This document shows, in pieces, positions 1-8,373 of a stretch of DNA of 64,000 bases. Positions within the stretch are counted from its first letter, which is position 1; each line of letters begins with the position of its first letter. The DNA is from Clostridium saccharobutylicum DSM 13864. Its GTDB lineage: Bacteria > Bacillota > Clostridia > Clostridiales > Clostridiaceae. The notes beneath the pieces are model-generated. The model was not told the origin of the DNA. It did no database searches and saw nothing but the letters and a program-made list of their open reading frames with translations. The position numbers and the translations under genes are program-made. The stretch is from positions 1,328,501 to 1,392,500 of the forward strand of contig NC_022571.1 of assembly GCF_000473995.1 (NCBI RefSeq), written 5' to 3'.

Positions 1-674
1 ATATATCTTTTGAATTAATAGAGGAAGATGACCCTTTAAATGGTTTTAAACTTATTAAAAGGATAGAATGTACTGATAATTCGTTTGAAGATGAATTAAT
101 TAGTTTAGGTGAAAAAATAAAGCCTATTTTTGAAGAGGTTCAAATTTTACTACAAGGTAATATAGAAGGAATATCTTTTGAATTTAATTTAAATGAATCT
201 ATTAAAACAGCTTACAAGCAATATTTAGTATATTTTGTACAATTTTTAGAAGATGTTGGTATAGATTCAGAATCAGAGATGAAAAGTGAAGCTGATAGAA
301 TCCTTTTTAGAGTTATTCCTAAAGACAAAACAGTAGCTTTGAAAAATATAAGAGATCTTTTAAATATATATATAGACTTTATAGATAATAAAGAAATTGA
401 AATTTATGAAGACTATAATAATTTAGCAGTTTCTCAATTAAAAGCTAATGTACTTCATTTAAAGAGCCAATTGATATTAGCACAAACAATTATAGAACAG
501 AAACAAATTACAATTGATTTACTGAAAAATACAAAAGTAATCATGCCTAAACAAGAGAAAAATGAGATTGAATTATTTGGTGGTATGATGAGATTGAAGG
601 AGTTTGAGTATCACGGAGTAATTTTAAATCCAGTTAAGATATTGGAATTTCTAAAACGTAGAAATAAAAATTAA
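1..674 (+). CDS. Unknown protein, 5' end outside the window
   Basis: The reading frame is open from base 3 with no start codon near the edge, so the gene begins upstream and only its last 223 codons are visible; the first internal ATG, at 279, is probably not the start. The visible part is acidic and helical in the middle (residues after ATG 279 contain a Q/I/L-rich stretch suggesting a short coiled coil) and ends in a basic tail. I recognise no domain or catalytic motif. It converges on an HNH nuclease gene, with a strong hairpin between the two, in what looks like the end of an integrated element. A role in the element (defence, regulation or cargo) is possible but not shown. Confidence 0.75.
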   Translation, partial: ISFELIEEDDPLNGFKLIKRIECTDNSFEDELISLGEKIKPIFEEVQILLQGNIEGISFEFNLNESIKTAYKQYLVYFVQFLEDVGIDSESEMKSEADRILFRVIPKDKTVALKNIRDLLNIYIDFIDNKEIEIYEDYNNLAVSQLKANVLHLKSQLILAQTIIEQKQITIDLLKNTKVIMPKQEKNEIELFGGMMRLKEFEYHGVILNPVKILEFLKRRNKN

Positions 675-685
675 CAGTATTTCTA

Positions 686-726
686 AAAGCAAGGTATAGT
701 TTTAATAAAAAACTATACCTTGCTTT
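686..726 (+). terminator. Perfect 18-bp hairpin between convergent genes
   Basis: Arms 686-703 and 709-726 (AAAGCAAGGTATAGTTTT and its complement) are perfectly complementary with a 5-nt loop. It lies 12 nt after the stop of the first gene and downstream of the convergent HNH gene, so it could stop transcription from both sides. The T tract is short. A decayed copy lies at 1651-1680. Confidence 0.7.
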
Positions 727-801
727 ATGCTACTTAAGCGTAAAGTGCTTACTATTTTGTGAATGAATAGTATAATTCGGTGATTATGCACAAATAAAAT
801 A

Positions 802-1530
802 TTATTTGTTATAATAACGTTTAGTTAAATTCTCCTTTGAGGGATAGTCTTCAAGATTTTGAGGAAGTCGTATTTTATTAAACTCAACCTTTATATTTGA
901 ATTTTCTTTAATAACTATTTCATAATTAGGTGTTATTTTTAAATCATTAGAATCAAATAAAACTTCGTGATTAATACATAAGCAGATGCCATTATTAACA
1001 GTATCATCAGAACTATTGACCACAGGAATTATATGAGCTGCCCGTAATATCTTTGGAATGTTCACGGTGCAAACTGCACATTGATTTGAATAAGCACTTA
1101 ATACTTCCTTTCTAAAATTGTATTGTTTTCTAACGGGCTTTTTTACTACTTTTTCTTCCCACTCACGCCCAGCAGAATATGGTCTTTTTTCCTCAGTTAT
1201 AGTTGGGTCTTCTGGGATTATACAATTATCGTCAGAGACTGTTCCAATTGGGAGAGAATTAAACCTTAAAAGTGACATATCTAAGTAATCATAATCATAT
1301 CCGTTAAATGCAATTAATACTCTCATTTCATCTTTCTTATGAAATGATGAATCAGCAACAATATATGGTTTATCATCTTCTAAAGTATATAGATATTCTT
1401 CAGAAAATTTTCGGTTTCGTTTTTCTCTGATAGCAGCTCTATTGCTTTCTATTAGCAATTCTTTTGTAAAATATCTTATTTTGTTTTTTTCTAGGCTTTT
1501 ATCCCAAACAGGGATTAAGCTATCATTCAT
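802..1530 (-). CDS. HNH endonuclease (HNH_2 type)
   Basis: A 242-residue protein with an unrecognised N-terminal part (about 1-135) and a C-terminal HNH domain. The domain shows CAVC at 151-154, AAHIIP with the first His at 166, Asn-Gly at 180-181 and CINHEVLFD with His188, the order expected for the beta-beta-alpha-metal fold of the HNH_2 family often found in restriction-type nucleases. The ATG at 1530 is preceded by GGAGG at a good distance. It lies between an unknown gene and a putative DNA-binding gene beside a tRNA-like attachment site, so it is probably element cargo such as a defence nuclease. Its target (modified, phage or other DNA) cannot be told. Confidence 0.85.
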   Translation of the reverse strand: MNDSLIPVWDKSLEKNKIRYFTKELLIESNRAAIREKRNRKFSEEYLYTLEDDKPYIVADSSFHKKDEMRVLIAFNGYDYDYLDMSLLRFNSLPIGTVSDDNCIIPEDPTITEEKRPYSAGREWEEKVVKKPVRKQYNFRKEVLSAYSNQCAVCTVNIPKILRAAHIIPVVNSSDDTVNNGICLCINHEVLFDSNDLKITPNYEIVIKENSNIKVEFNKIRLPQNLEDYPSKENLTKRYYNK

Positions 1531-1650
1531 TTAATTTCCTCCAGTACATAAAATTATATTATCTATTTTGTATTGTTTAACCTAATATTATTCTTCTTAG
1601 GAAGTAGTTGAATGATGAGTAGCAAATAAAATGCTTTTATTATATATTCA

Positions 1651-1680
1651 GGGTATAGTTTTAATAAAAAATTATACCTT
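1651..1680 (+). repeat. Decayed second copy of the 686-726 hairpin
   Basis: The sequence GGTATAGTTTTAATAAAAAA matches the earlier hairpin, and its right arm ATTATACC has one change from ACTATACC. Weak similarity continues for some tens of bases on the right side. The rest of the 1531-1850 gap holds only the Shine-Dalgarno site of the HNH gene and AT-rich sequence. Confidence 0.55.
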
Positions 1681-1851
1681 ATTCTATTTATTCGAGTAAG
1701 GATTGGCTATTTTAGATATATGTGTGAAAAATAATTTAAGTTTCTTACTCAAAATGGAGAGTTTTAATTCTTAAGGTAGACCAATATAATCAACATCAAT
1801 TATTTCTATCATCAGTATAACTGCTGAAATATGCTTATAGGGGTATGTATG

Positions 1852-2358
1852 ATGACAGAAAAAGAAATAATTGAAGAGTTAAAGGAACAATGGAAGGAAG
1901 AAGTAAAGTTAGAACTTTTAGCAGGTTTAAAAAATCTAAAGTCTATTAAAGTATTAGGCAGAGCTGAGTTGATGAAATTATTTAATTGTGACAGATTTAA
2001 AATGAATGAAATAATGAGTAGTGAAGATAAACCACCAGTAGTGTATATTGGTAGAGATTATTATATAACCGAACAGCAAATGATTGAGTATTTTGAGGGA
2101 GAAGAAAATAAGAAGAGACGTAAAAATAAAGTATCTAAAACTCAAGTTATGGGGAATGAATTTTATAGTGATTTGAGAGTTTTATATAAAAAAGACTTGA
2201 TGAAGATGTTTAATATGGGAAGAACTAAATTCTTAGAATTCATTAAAACAGAAACAATTCCAGTTAAGGTAATAGGTCAAGAATGCTATATAACAGAGAA
2301 GAAGCTGCAAGAATGGTTTTATAATGTTGCTGATACAAGGATTGTCTTATCAAAATAA
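1852..2358 (+). CDS. Tandem helix-turn-helix DNA-binding protein
   Basis: A protein of about 168 residues with two similar modules. The first runs from LGRAELMKLFNCDR to ITEQQMIEYFEG and the second from LYKKDLMKMFNMGRTK to ITEKKLQEWFYN. Each has a predicted helix-turn-helix followed by a wing-like V-I-G-x-x-Y-I-T segment, as in excisionase/MerR-like winged helices. The module similarity points to internal duplication. The start is uncertain: ATGs at 1849 and 1852 both follow AGGGG at 1839-1843, and 1852 has the better spacing; an upstream in-frame ATG at 1831 precedes that site. Its position next to a tRNA-like attachment site suggests an element-encoded regulator or excision factor, which is an inference. 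Confidence 0.7.
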   Translation: MTEKEIIEELKEQWKEEVKLELLAGLKNLKSIKVLGRAELMKLFNCDRFKMNEIMSSEDKPPVVYIGRDYYITEQQMIEYFEGEENKKRRKNKVSKTQVMGNEFYSDLRVLYKKDLMKMFNMGRTKFLEFIKTETIPVKVIGQECYITEKKLQEWFYNVADTRIVLSK

Positions 2359-2444
2359 AATTATTCAATAAAATAGCTATATTACTATGCAAAATAAAAA
2401 ATATAAATATTACTAGCAAATAATTACTAGCACGAAATTTATTA

Positions 2445-2518
2445 GCGGGGTACAGCCTTGAAGATATGCGTGTTTAGAAAAAAATAGTCCACGACTTCAA
2501 GTCCCGTTACCTGCACCA
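2445..2518 (+). other. tRNA 3' fragment, putative attachment site
   Basis: Bases 2496-2518 read TTCAAGTCCCGTTACCTGC followed by ACCA. This is the T loop, 3' T stem and 3' acceptor strand of a tRNA ending in an encoded CCA, most like a class II tRNA such as tRNA-Leu. The 5' partner of the T stem (ACGAC) does not match CCCGT fully, and no intact D arm, anticodon arm or acceptor 5' strand is seen. The identity therefore starts around the T loop, as expected for the attachment core left when an element integrates into a tRNA 3' end. A terminator follows at once. A tmRNA 3' end is the alternative. Confidence 0.5.
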
Positions 2519-2526
2519 ACTTATTA

Positions 2527-2568
2527 GAGCCTAGAATCGGCATAAGTGCTTGATTCTAGGCTCTTTAA
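2527..2568 (+). terminator. Terminator after the tRNA fragment
   Basis: GAGCCTAGAATC (2527-2538) pairs perfectly with GATTCTAGGCTC (2552-2563), followed by TTTAA. It is placed exactly where the terminator of the original tRNA gene would be. Between 2569 and 2715 I see nothing but AT-rich sequence. Confidence 0.75.
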
Positions 2569-2715
2569 CTTATAAATTATGTTTCTAAAATCAAAATTTA
2601 AAAAATAATTTTTATAATCCCTCAATTTTAGTAAGGCACAATAAAAAATAATAAATATATTATTTAAGGTTAGTTATTTGTAATTAATCATCTAAAGTGC
2701 TTAGTTCTTATATAA

Positions 2716-3318
2716 TTATAAATTATAATGCAAATCATTAATCCCCTTATCTGTTAAGTTTGGAATAAGAACACTCCAAATAATTGACAGAAGATTTTTA
2801 TTATGTGATAACTCATCATCTTTTAATGAATTTTGCTGTGGCCAGAACATAATAATTGAGAATATAGCAAAGGAAAGATTGTCATACATACCTTCATATT
2901 GTTCTTTTTTCATCCATCCATTATCTACAAAATTTTGTATTATACCTTTGACTAGAGTGTTAAAGTATATTTTCCCTTTAACTTGTAGTTTGGAAATTTC
3001 TTGATATTTTTTTCCCATTTCTACTACATTGTTGAAATAGAAAGAATATTTTAATTGATGATCCATAATTTCTACTAGTAAAGAATTAAAATCTTGAAGA
3101 GATATGTTGGTAGAGTAGTTTCTATTTTTATGATCATTATATTGTTCAATCATTATTGCATATAAAATATCATCTTTCTTTTTAAAGTGATAAGTTAGAT
3201 TTCCAACACTTATCTGTAGAGCTCCTGAAATATCACGCATAGTAACTGATTCGTATCCTTTTTCATTAAAAAGTTCTATAGCTTTTTCTATTATTTGTTT
3301 CTTTAAATTTCCACTCAT
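2716..3318 (-). CDS. TetR/AcrR-family transcriptional repressor
   Basis: A 200-residue regulator. The N-terminal TetR helix-turn-helix is clear: AIELFNEKGYESVTMRDISG, then LQISVGNLTYHFKKKDDIL, about residues 14-55. The ligand-binding C-terminal half is not diagnostic. The start is ATG at 3318, preceded by GAGGTG; the open frame continues upstream for 61 codons of very hydrophobic translation, which is the promoter region read through and not a signal peptide. The gene is divergent from a CocE-type hydrolase, and the gap holds a palindrome and a direct repeat, so it probably represses the hydrolase and itself. The inducer is unknown. Confidence 0.88.
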   Translation of the reverse strand: MSGNLKKQIIEKAIELFNEKGYESVTMRDISGALQISVGNLTYHFKKKDDILYAIMIEQYNDHKNRNYSTNISLQDFNSLLVEIMDHQLKYSFYFNNVVEMGKKYQEISKLQVKGKIYFNTLVKGIIQNFVDNGWMKKEQYEGMYDNLSFAIFSIIMFWPQQNSLKDDELSHNKNLLSIIWSVLIPNLTDKGINDLHYNL

Positions 3319-3379
3319 TTTTTCACCTCTTTTTATAATGATATCCTCCAGAAGAAACAAAATCAATATAATGAAAGTA

Positions 3380-3408
3380 TTGACAATTAAAATCAATAGA
3401 TATAATAT
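3380..3408 (+). promoter_or_regulatory. Promoter of the CocE-like hydrolase gene
   Basis: TTGACA at 3380-3385 and TAATAT at 3403-3408 are separated by 17 bp. The gene starts at 3460 behind TGGAGG at 3446-3451. The 10-bp sequence AAAATCAATA occurs twice, at 3359-3368 and 3389-3398, exactly 30 bp apart; the second copy lies in the spacer and is a further candidate regulator site. Confidence 0.7.
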
Positions 3409-3424
3409 TAGTACAAGTGTACTA
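3409..3424 (+). promoter_or_regulatory. Palindromic operator candidate for the TetR protein
   Basis: TAGTACA and TGTACTA form a perfect 7-bp inverted repeat separated by AG, directly after the -10 box in the divergent TetR/hydrolase region. The location fits a roadblock operator for the adjacent repressor. This assignment is inferred from position and symmetry. Confidence 0.5.
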
Positions 3425-3459
3425 GAAGTAATATAAATACAAAAATGGAGGAATATAAT

Positions 3460-5154
3460 ATGAATGATAAAAATACGAATATAAATCAAAGAACAAATCA
3501 CTTTTACAAATTGGTATGGAAAGAAATCAAGATTCCTATGCGTGATGGTAGTTTTTTAGCTGCTAATTTGTATCAGCCAGATGCGGAAGGACAATTTCCA
3601 GTGTTAATGACACTAGGACCATATGGAAAAGATATTCATTATCTAAATCATACTAAATTTTCACATGTTTTTTATTCTAAGGTGCAAGATAAAAGTCCTT
3701 TAAATACTGCTGGGACACCTGATCCGGAATTTTGGGTTCCACAAGGATATGCTGTTGTGCGTATTGATGAAAGAGGTTCTAATGGGTCACCAGGAACTCT
3801 GGAAGTAGTTGCGGAATCTCTAAAAGATGACTATTATGATGCAATCGAGTGGGCAGGAACACAATCTTGGAGTAATGGTAAAGTGGGACTGTTGGGTTTT
3901 TCATATTATGCTATAACACAGTGGAGTGTTGCACAAGAGCAGCCACCACATCTTGCTTGTATGGTAGTATGGGAAGGAGTACCTGACTTATATGCAGATT
4001 TAATATATGCAGGAGGAATATTAAATAATGGATTCCTTTCAGTTTGGTGGGAAAATAATATTATGCCAAGACAATATGGAAAAGGAATAATGCCTGAAAA
4101 TGAACTTGAAAAGAATAGAGTTGACATTATGACATGTGCTAAAGAATCTCCATTGCGAAATGAGTGGTGGAAAAAGCGATCTTGTGACCTTGATAAAGTT
4201 ACTGTGCCTTTTATATCTGCAGGGAACTGGTTTGGTTCAGGACTATTTTCAAGGGGAAATATAATGGGATTTAAAAATGCTTCTTCTAAAAATAAATGGC
4301 TGGAAATGCATATTGGAAGTCACTTTACAGAATTTTATAATGAAGATAGCCGAGCTATGCAAAAGCAATTCCTTGATTATTGGTTGAAAGGAATAGAAAC
4401 TGGGTTAATGAATCAGCCTAAAGTTAAAATTGCAATGCCAAGGGGTGGTAGAGAGTTCTCTTGGATTTACTGCGATGAATATCCTCTCAAAAATACTAAT
4501 TGGACACGCTATTATTTAAATGCATCTTCTCTTAAACTTAATAAAAGTATTCAAACTATGGAAAGTAAAGTATCTTACGAAGGAGATAGAAATAAAGAAT
4601 CTGCAAAATGGGAAATACCTATGAGAAAGCCTTTTGTAATCGATGAAGAAAATTGTCATCGTGTCATATTTAAAACATCTCCATTAAAACATGAAATGAA
4701 ACTTGTAGGTCCAATGAAATTAAGAGTGTATGTATCATCGTCTACTGATGATATGGACATTTTTGTAACATTACGTGATATATCACCAGATGGTAAAGAA
4801 GTAGTTAATTCAGGATGCTATACTGCTGATTATCCTATAAGTCAAGGATGGCTTCGTGCATCTTTAAGAAGAATAGATGAATCACGTTCTACAGAATATA
4901 AGCCTTATTATACCTTTGACAAAATAGAAAAGTTAATACCAGGTGAAGTATATCCTTTAGATATAGAAATATGGGATAGTGCGATGGTTATTGAAGAGGG
5001 CCATACAATAGTATTAGAAATAGGAAGTCAAGATCAGAGTGGATGTTCATTAATGATGCATACAAGTGAAGAAAGGAATTGGAATTCGGATGTTACTATA
5101 TATACTGGGTCTAAATATCAATCATATTTATTACTTCCTGAAATTTGTAATTAG
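3460..5154 (+). CDS. CocE/NonD-family alpha/beta hydrolase
   Basis: A 564-residue protein of the X-Pro dipeptidyl-peptidase S15/CocE group. The alpha/beta hydrolase domain carries the nucleophile motif GFSYYAITQ with Ser148, an upstream RIDERGSNGSPG loop, and a helical lid. The C-terminal jelly-roll domain characteristic of S15/CocE proteins begins near residue 390 (FKTSPLKHEMKLVGPMKL) and ends with the typical EEGHTIVLEI segment. It has no signal peptide, so it is cytoplasmic. Start at ATG 3460 after TGGAGG; a more upstream ATG at 3445 overlaps that site. It is likely controlled by the divergent TetR protein. Families of this kind hydrolyse esters, amides or acyl-peptide bonds; the substrate here is not predictable. 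Confidence 0.9.
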   Translation: MNDKNTNINQRTNHFYKLVWKEIKIPMRDGSFLAANLYQPDAEGQFPVLMTLGPYGKDIHYLNHTKFSHVFYSKVQDKSPLNTAGTPDPEFWVPQGYAVVRIDERGSNGSPGTLEVVAESLKDDYYDAIEWAGTQSWSNGKVGLLGFSYYAITQWSVAQEQPPHLACMVVWEGVPDLYADLIYAGGILNNGFLSVWWENNIMPRQYGKGIMPENELEKNRVDIMTCAKESPLRNEWWKKRSCDLDKVTVPFISAGNWFGSGLFSRGNIMGFKNASSKNKWLEMHIGSHFTEFYNEDSRAMQKQFLDYWLKGIETGLMNQPKVKIAMPRGGREFSWIYCDEYPLKNTNWTRYYLNASSLKLNKSIQTMESKVSYEGDRNKESAKWEIPMRKPFVIDEENCHRVIFKTSPLKHEMKLVGPMKLRVYVSSSTDDMDIFVTLRDISPDGKEVVNSGCYTADYPISQGWLRASLRRIDESRSTEYKPYYTFDKIEKLIPGEVYPLDIEIWDSAMVIEEGHTIVLEIGSQDQSGCSLMMHTSEERNWNSDVTIYTGSKYQSYLLLPEICN

Positions 5155-5390
5155 ATGTGAGTTTTTATTTATAGATATATGGTACAAATTACATGTTTTT
5201 GCTGTTAAGCATATTAGCTCTTGGACTAAAATATTTATCTGACTGGTTCAACAAAGAATACTCAACCTACATAAGATAGCATATTATACTAATAACTCAA
5301 ATTATGTTCAAACAAATGCCATAGATACATTACAAATCAGTAGCAAAGCTAAAAGACTTTAAGTAATAAATAGATATAGGTATATAATGC

Positions 5391-5420
5391 GGCACCTTCA
5401 GAAATGTAGGTGCCTTTCTT
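5391..5420 (+). terminator. Probable terminator downstream of the hydrolase
   Basis: GGCACCT (5391-5397) pairs with AGGTGCC (5408-5414), followed by TTTCTT. It lies about 235 nt after the hydrolase stop. The interval 5155-5390 contains no gene I can support. A second imperfect inverted repeat, AGATTATAGTGTG...CACACTATGATAATCT, follows at 5435-5464. Confidence 0.6.
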
Positions 5421-5544
5421 CAAATGTTATTATAAGATTATAGTGTGCCACACTATGATAATCTGATTAGAAATAATTGATTTTGATGTGTGCATATATA
5501 GCGTTGCATATTTTAAAAATAATTTTCATATTATTAGAAATGTA

Positions 5545-5707
5545 TTAAGGCATAATCAAAAAATAATAGACCAGTATGAGTGTATATTTTGTGACATACT
5601 GCGTCAGCTAATTCCACTAATAGCTTACTATGAGCGAAATCAGTTTCCTTGTCTGATGCAAAATATACTACTCATCTTTTGGTCTATTATTTTTTTCGTG
5701 TGCCTAA
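5545..5707. repeat. Hairpin repeat copy 1 (full length)
   Basis: The 163-nt element runs from TTAAGGCATAATC to CGTGTGCCTAA. The left arm AATAATAGACCAGTATGAG... pairs with the right arm ...CTCATCTTTTGGTCTATTATT along most of its length. The core holds the motifs shared by the family, read on the minus strand: ACAAGGAAAC, CTCATAG, CTATTAG and GCTGACGCAGTATG. An 87-codon open frame across it is a by-product of the repeat. Confidence 0.85.
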
Positions 5708-5825
5708 TGCAGAGATACATTTCTAATAATATGTATTTTAATGTAGAATAGGTGACAAATATAATATATTGTGTTTAACTGATAAAAGGAATTTTTGAAA
5801 ATATAATATAAAACTATATTTTTAA

Positions 5826-5857
5826 AAAATGACTTACAGTCATTTTGGTGTTATAAT
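5826..5857 (+). promoter_or_regulatory. Palindrome overlapping the promoter of the first YhgE gene
   Basis: AAAATGACT-TAC-AGTCATTTT (5826-5846) is a perfect 9-bp inverted repeat. Its left half includes a -35-like ATGACT (5829-5834), 17 bp from TATAAT at 5852-5857. TGACT-N3-AGTCA symmetry is usual for TetR-family operators, so a repressor encoded elsewhere probably controls the YhgE pair. Confidence 0.6.
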
Positions 5858-5894
5858 GTATAAACAAAGAATCTTTATAGCAGAGGGATAAAAT

Positions 5895-8189
5895 ATGAAT
5901 AACGCAATAAGAATTTTTAAAAAAGATTTAAAAAATATATTTACAAATTGGATAGCTATAGTTGTAGTATTAATGTTGATGATTATTCCATCTCTATATT
6001 CATTAATAAATATAAAGGCATGTTGGGATCCATATTCGAATACCTCAGGAATGAAGGTTGCGATTATTAATAAAGATAAAGGAACAAATTTTAAAGATAA
6101 AAGCATAAACCTTGGGGATGAGTTGGTTGATAAGCTTAAGGATAATGATAGGTTAGAATGGAATTTTGTTGATGAGGAAACAGGAAAAGAAGGTTTACTT
6201 TCAGAAAAGTATTATGCAACAATTGAAATACCAGAGGATTTCTCAGAAAGTGTTACTACATTATTTAAAAAAGATATTAAACAACCTAAGTTAATCTATA
6301 CAGCTAATGAAAAAATAAATCCTATAGCACCTAAAATTACAGATGCTGCTGTAAAAACACTAAAAAGTCAATTAGATGATAATATAAAAAAGACTGTATC
6401 AGGAATAATACTTAGAATATGTGATGAAGTAGGAATAGATATTCAAAACAATAGGCCAGAACTTAGAAAAATAATTGATGATGTTTATAAATTAGATGAA
6501 AATATGCCAGAGATTGAATCTATTTTGAACGGAGCTATTAATGGAACTAAAAGTGATTCTGAGTTATTAAATAAAATAAATGAAATTATACCAACAGTAT
6601 CAGACACAATAGATGCTACAGATGAATTTTTAAAAGACAATGAAGATATGATGGAAGAAACTCAAGGTGATTTATCGGACATATCTCCTCTTATTAAAGA
6701 CAAATTAGTTGAGTCTGAAAAAATATTAGATAATTCAAGTGTAGCATTAGGAAATCTTGATGAAAAAATATTGCCAGAGACAGCTAGAAAAGCATTACTC
6801 ATAACTTCAGATTCAGCAAAGGCTACGAAGGTAACAGTTGAAGATATAAAGAGTAAACTTGATAGTATACAAAAATTTATAGATAAGATAGATAAAATAA
6901 ATATAAAAAAACCTACAATTAATAAATCACTTCAAAGTGTGGAAGTAATACAAAAATTGCAAGATGAATTTAATAAACAAGTAAAATTGTTAAAGGATCT
7001 TCAGCAAAATTTAAAAGATGCAAGCGAAAAGATCTCTGATGTTCAGGACAAGCTAGATAAAATTGATGACAAGCTTGATTCAATCATTACTAAGAGCAAT
7101 GAGGATATAGCAAAATTAGATAATGGTGAACTTTTAGATACTAACAATCTTAAGGATTTAAGAAAATTGATAGATGATGTTCATACTTTAACATCAAATA
7201 TAGTTGATAGTTATGATTCACAATTTGTACCAGCAGTTGACAAAGGATTTAAATCAATTAAAGAGGCTACAGATAATGGATTAACTTTATTGGGAGAAAA
7301 TAAGGATACTTTACCAGATGTACAAAATGTATTAAGCACCTTTACCAATATATCAGATTTATCTAATGAGCAATTAAATAAATTAAAAGATAAATTTCCA
7401 GGTATAAAAGATAGGGTTCATAAATTGGCTGATAAATTTAGACAAATAGACAACAAAAAAGATATTGATGAATTATTAGAACTTATAACTAATAATTGGG
7501 AAGATCAAAGTTCTTTTATGGCGAGTCCAGTTGAAATTCAAGATAATAGATTATATCCATGGCCGAATTATGGATCAACTGTTACACCGTTTTATACTAC
7601 TTTATGTTTATGGATTGGAGCATATATGCTGTCTATATTACTTAAAGTAGAAGAAACCCAATTAGATGAAGGAATTCAAGTAAAGCCTCATGAAATCTAT
7701 TTTGGAAAGATGTTTTTATTTTTGTTTATTGGAATAGGCCAAGCAGTAGTAGCTAGTACTGGAGCATTATATTTATTAGGAAGTTATTGTGTACATCCTA
7801 TAATGTTTATATGTTATAGTATATTTGCAAGTATCGTTTTCATGATAATAGTTTATACATCTGTTAGCGTTTTTGGTTATGGAGGGATTATAGCGGGGAT
7901 AGTTTTATTAATAATACAAGTAGCGGGTACTAGTGCTAATTTTCCAATAGAAGTTAACCCGACAATCTTTCAAAATATATTTCCTTTTCTTCCATTTACT
8001 TATTGCATAGGTGCAATGAGGCAGATAATGGCGGGGATAGTATATTCCATATTATTTAAGGATACTGCTATATTATGTGTATTTATGATTGGATCAATTA
8101 TTATTGGAATCTGCTTTAAAAAGAGAGTAAATAATAAAATTGATATTTTTATAAAAAAATTAAAAGAAAGTTCAATAATGAATGGTTAA
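5895..8189 (+). CDS. YhgE/Pip-family membrane protein, copy 1
   Basis: A 764-residue protein. One transmembrane helix near residues 19-39 is followed by the family signature PSLYSLINIKACWDPYSNT. A large extracytoplasmic region of about 500 residues is rich in helical, coiled-coil-like segments. The C-terminal ABC-2-type membrane domain has about five helices from residue 560 and contains the NFPIE and LPFTY motifs. This is the YhgE/Pip (phage infection protein) family, related to ABC-2 permeases and to EsaA of type VII secretion; no ATPase lies beside it. AGAGGG precedes the ATG. Its stop codon is also the first bases of a hairpin repeat that separates it from its paralogue. Actual substrate or partner unknown. 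Confidence 0.9.
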   Translation: MNNAIRIFKKDLKNIFTNWIAIVVVLMLMIIPSLYSLINIKACWDPYSNTSGMKVAIINKDKGTNFKDKSINLGDELVDKLKDNDRLEWNFVDEETGKEGLLSEKYYATIEIPEDFSESVTTLFKKDIKQPKLIYTANEKINPIAPKITDAAVKTLKSQLDDNIKKTVSGIILRICDEVGIDIQNNRPELRKIIDDVYKLDENMPEIESILNGAINGTKSDSELLNKINEIIPTVSDTIDATDEFLKDNEDMMEETQGDLSDISPLIKDKLVESEKILDNSSVALGNLDEKILPETARKALLITSDSAKATKVTVEDIKSKLDSIQKFIDKIDKINIKKPTINKSLQSVEVIQKLQDEFNKQVKLLKDLQQNLKDASEKISDVQDKLDKIDDKLDSIITKSNEDIAKLDNGELLDTNNLKDLRKLIDDVHTLTSNIVDSYDSQFVPAVDKGFKSIKEATDNGLTLLGENKDTLPDVQNVLSTFTNISDLSNEQLNKLKDKFPGIKDRVHKLADKFRQIDNKKDIDELLELITNNWEDQSSFMASPVEIQDNRLYPWPNYGSTVTPFYTTLCLWIGAYMLSILLKVEETQLDEGIQVKPHEIYFGKMFLFLFIGIGQAVVASTGALYLLGSYCVHPIMFICYSIFASIVFMIIVYTSVSVFGYGGIIAGIVLLIIQVAGTSANFPIEVNPTIFQNIFPFLPFTYCIGAMRQIMAGIVYSILFKDTAILCVFMIGSIIIGICFKKRVNNKIDIFIKKLKESSIMNG

Positions 8190-8337
8190 GGTACATGAAA
8201 AAATAATAGACCAAAGATGATAAGTATATTTTGTGTTACGCAAGGAAGTAATTTATAGCTCATATTGTCCTATTAGTTTAAATTGTTGATGCAATATGAT
8301 GCTAAATACTGGGGATATTATTTTTGATTGTGTTTAA
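8186..8337. repeat. Hairpin repeat copy 2 (degenerate)
   Basis: It starts TTAAGGTACATGAAAAAATAA, so the TAA stop of the upstream gene is part of its left end. It contains the core words TTTTGTGTTACGCAAGGAAG and CTCAT on the plus strand, and the right end is decayed (TATTATTTTTGATTGTGTTTAA). It separates the two yhgE-like genes. Confidence 0.65.
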
Positions 8338-8373
8338 TATAACTTGTATCTAGATAACAGAGGGATTAAAATT

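Noticed and set aside
3319..3501. 61 extra hydrophobic N-terminal residues on the TetR protein
   Set aside because: They are translated from the promoter and operator region; the GAGGTG site places the start at 3318.
5545..5707. Insertion sequence with its own transposase
   Set aside because: The elements are 130-205 nt with no coding capacity, and no transposase gene is found in the window.
5488..5751. 87-codon open frame on the plus strand
   Set aside because: It runs across hairpin repeat copy 1 and has no Shine-Dalgarno site; the same repeat elsewhere is not open in this frame.
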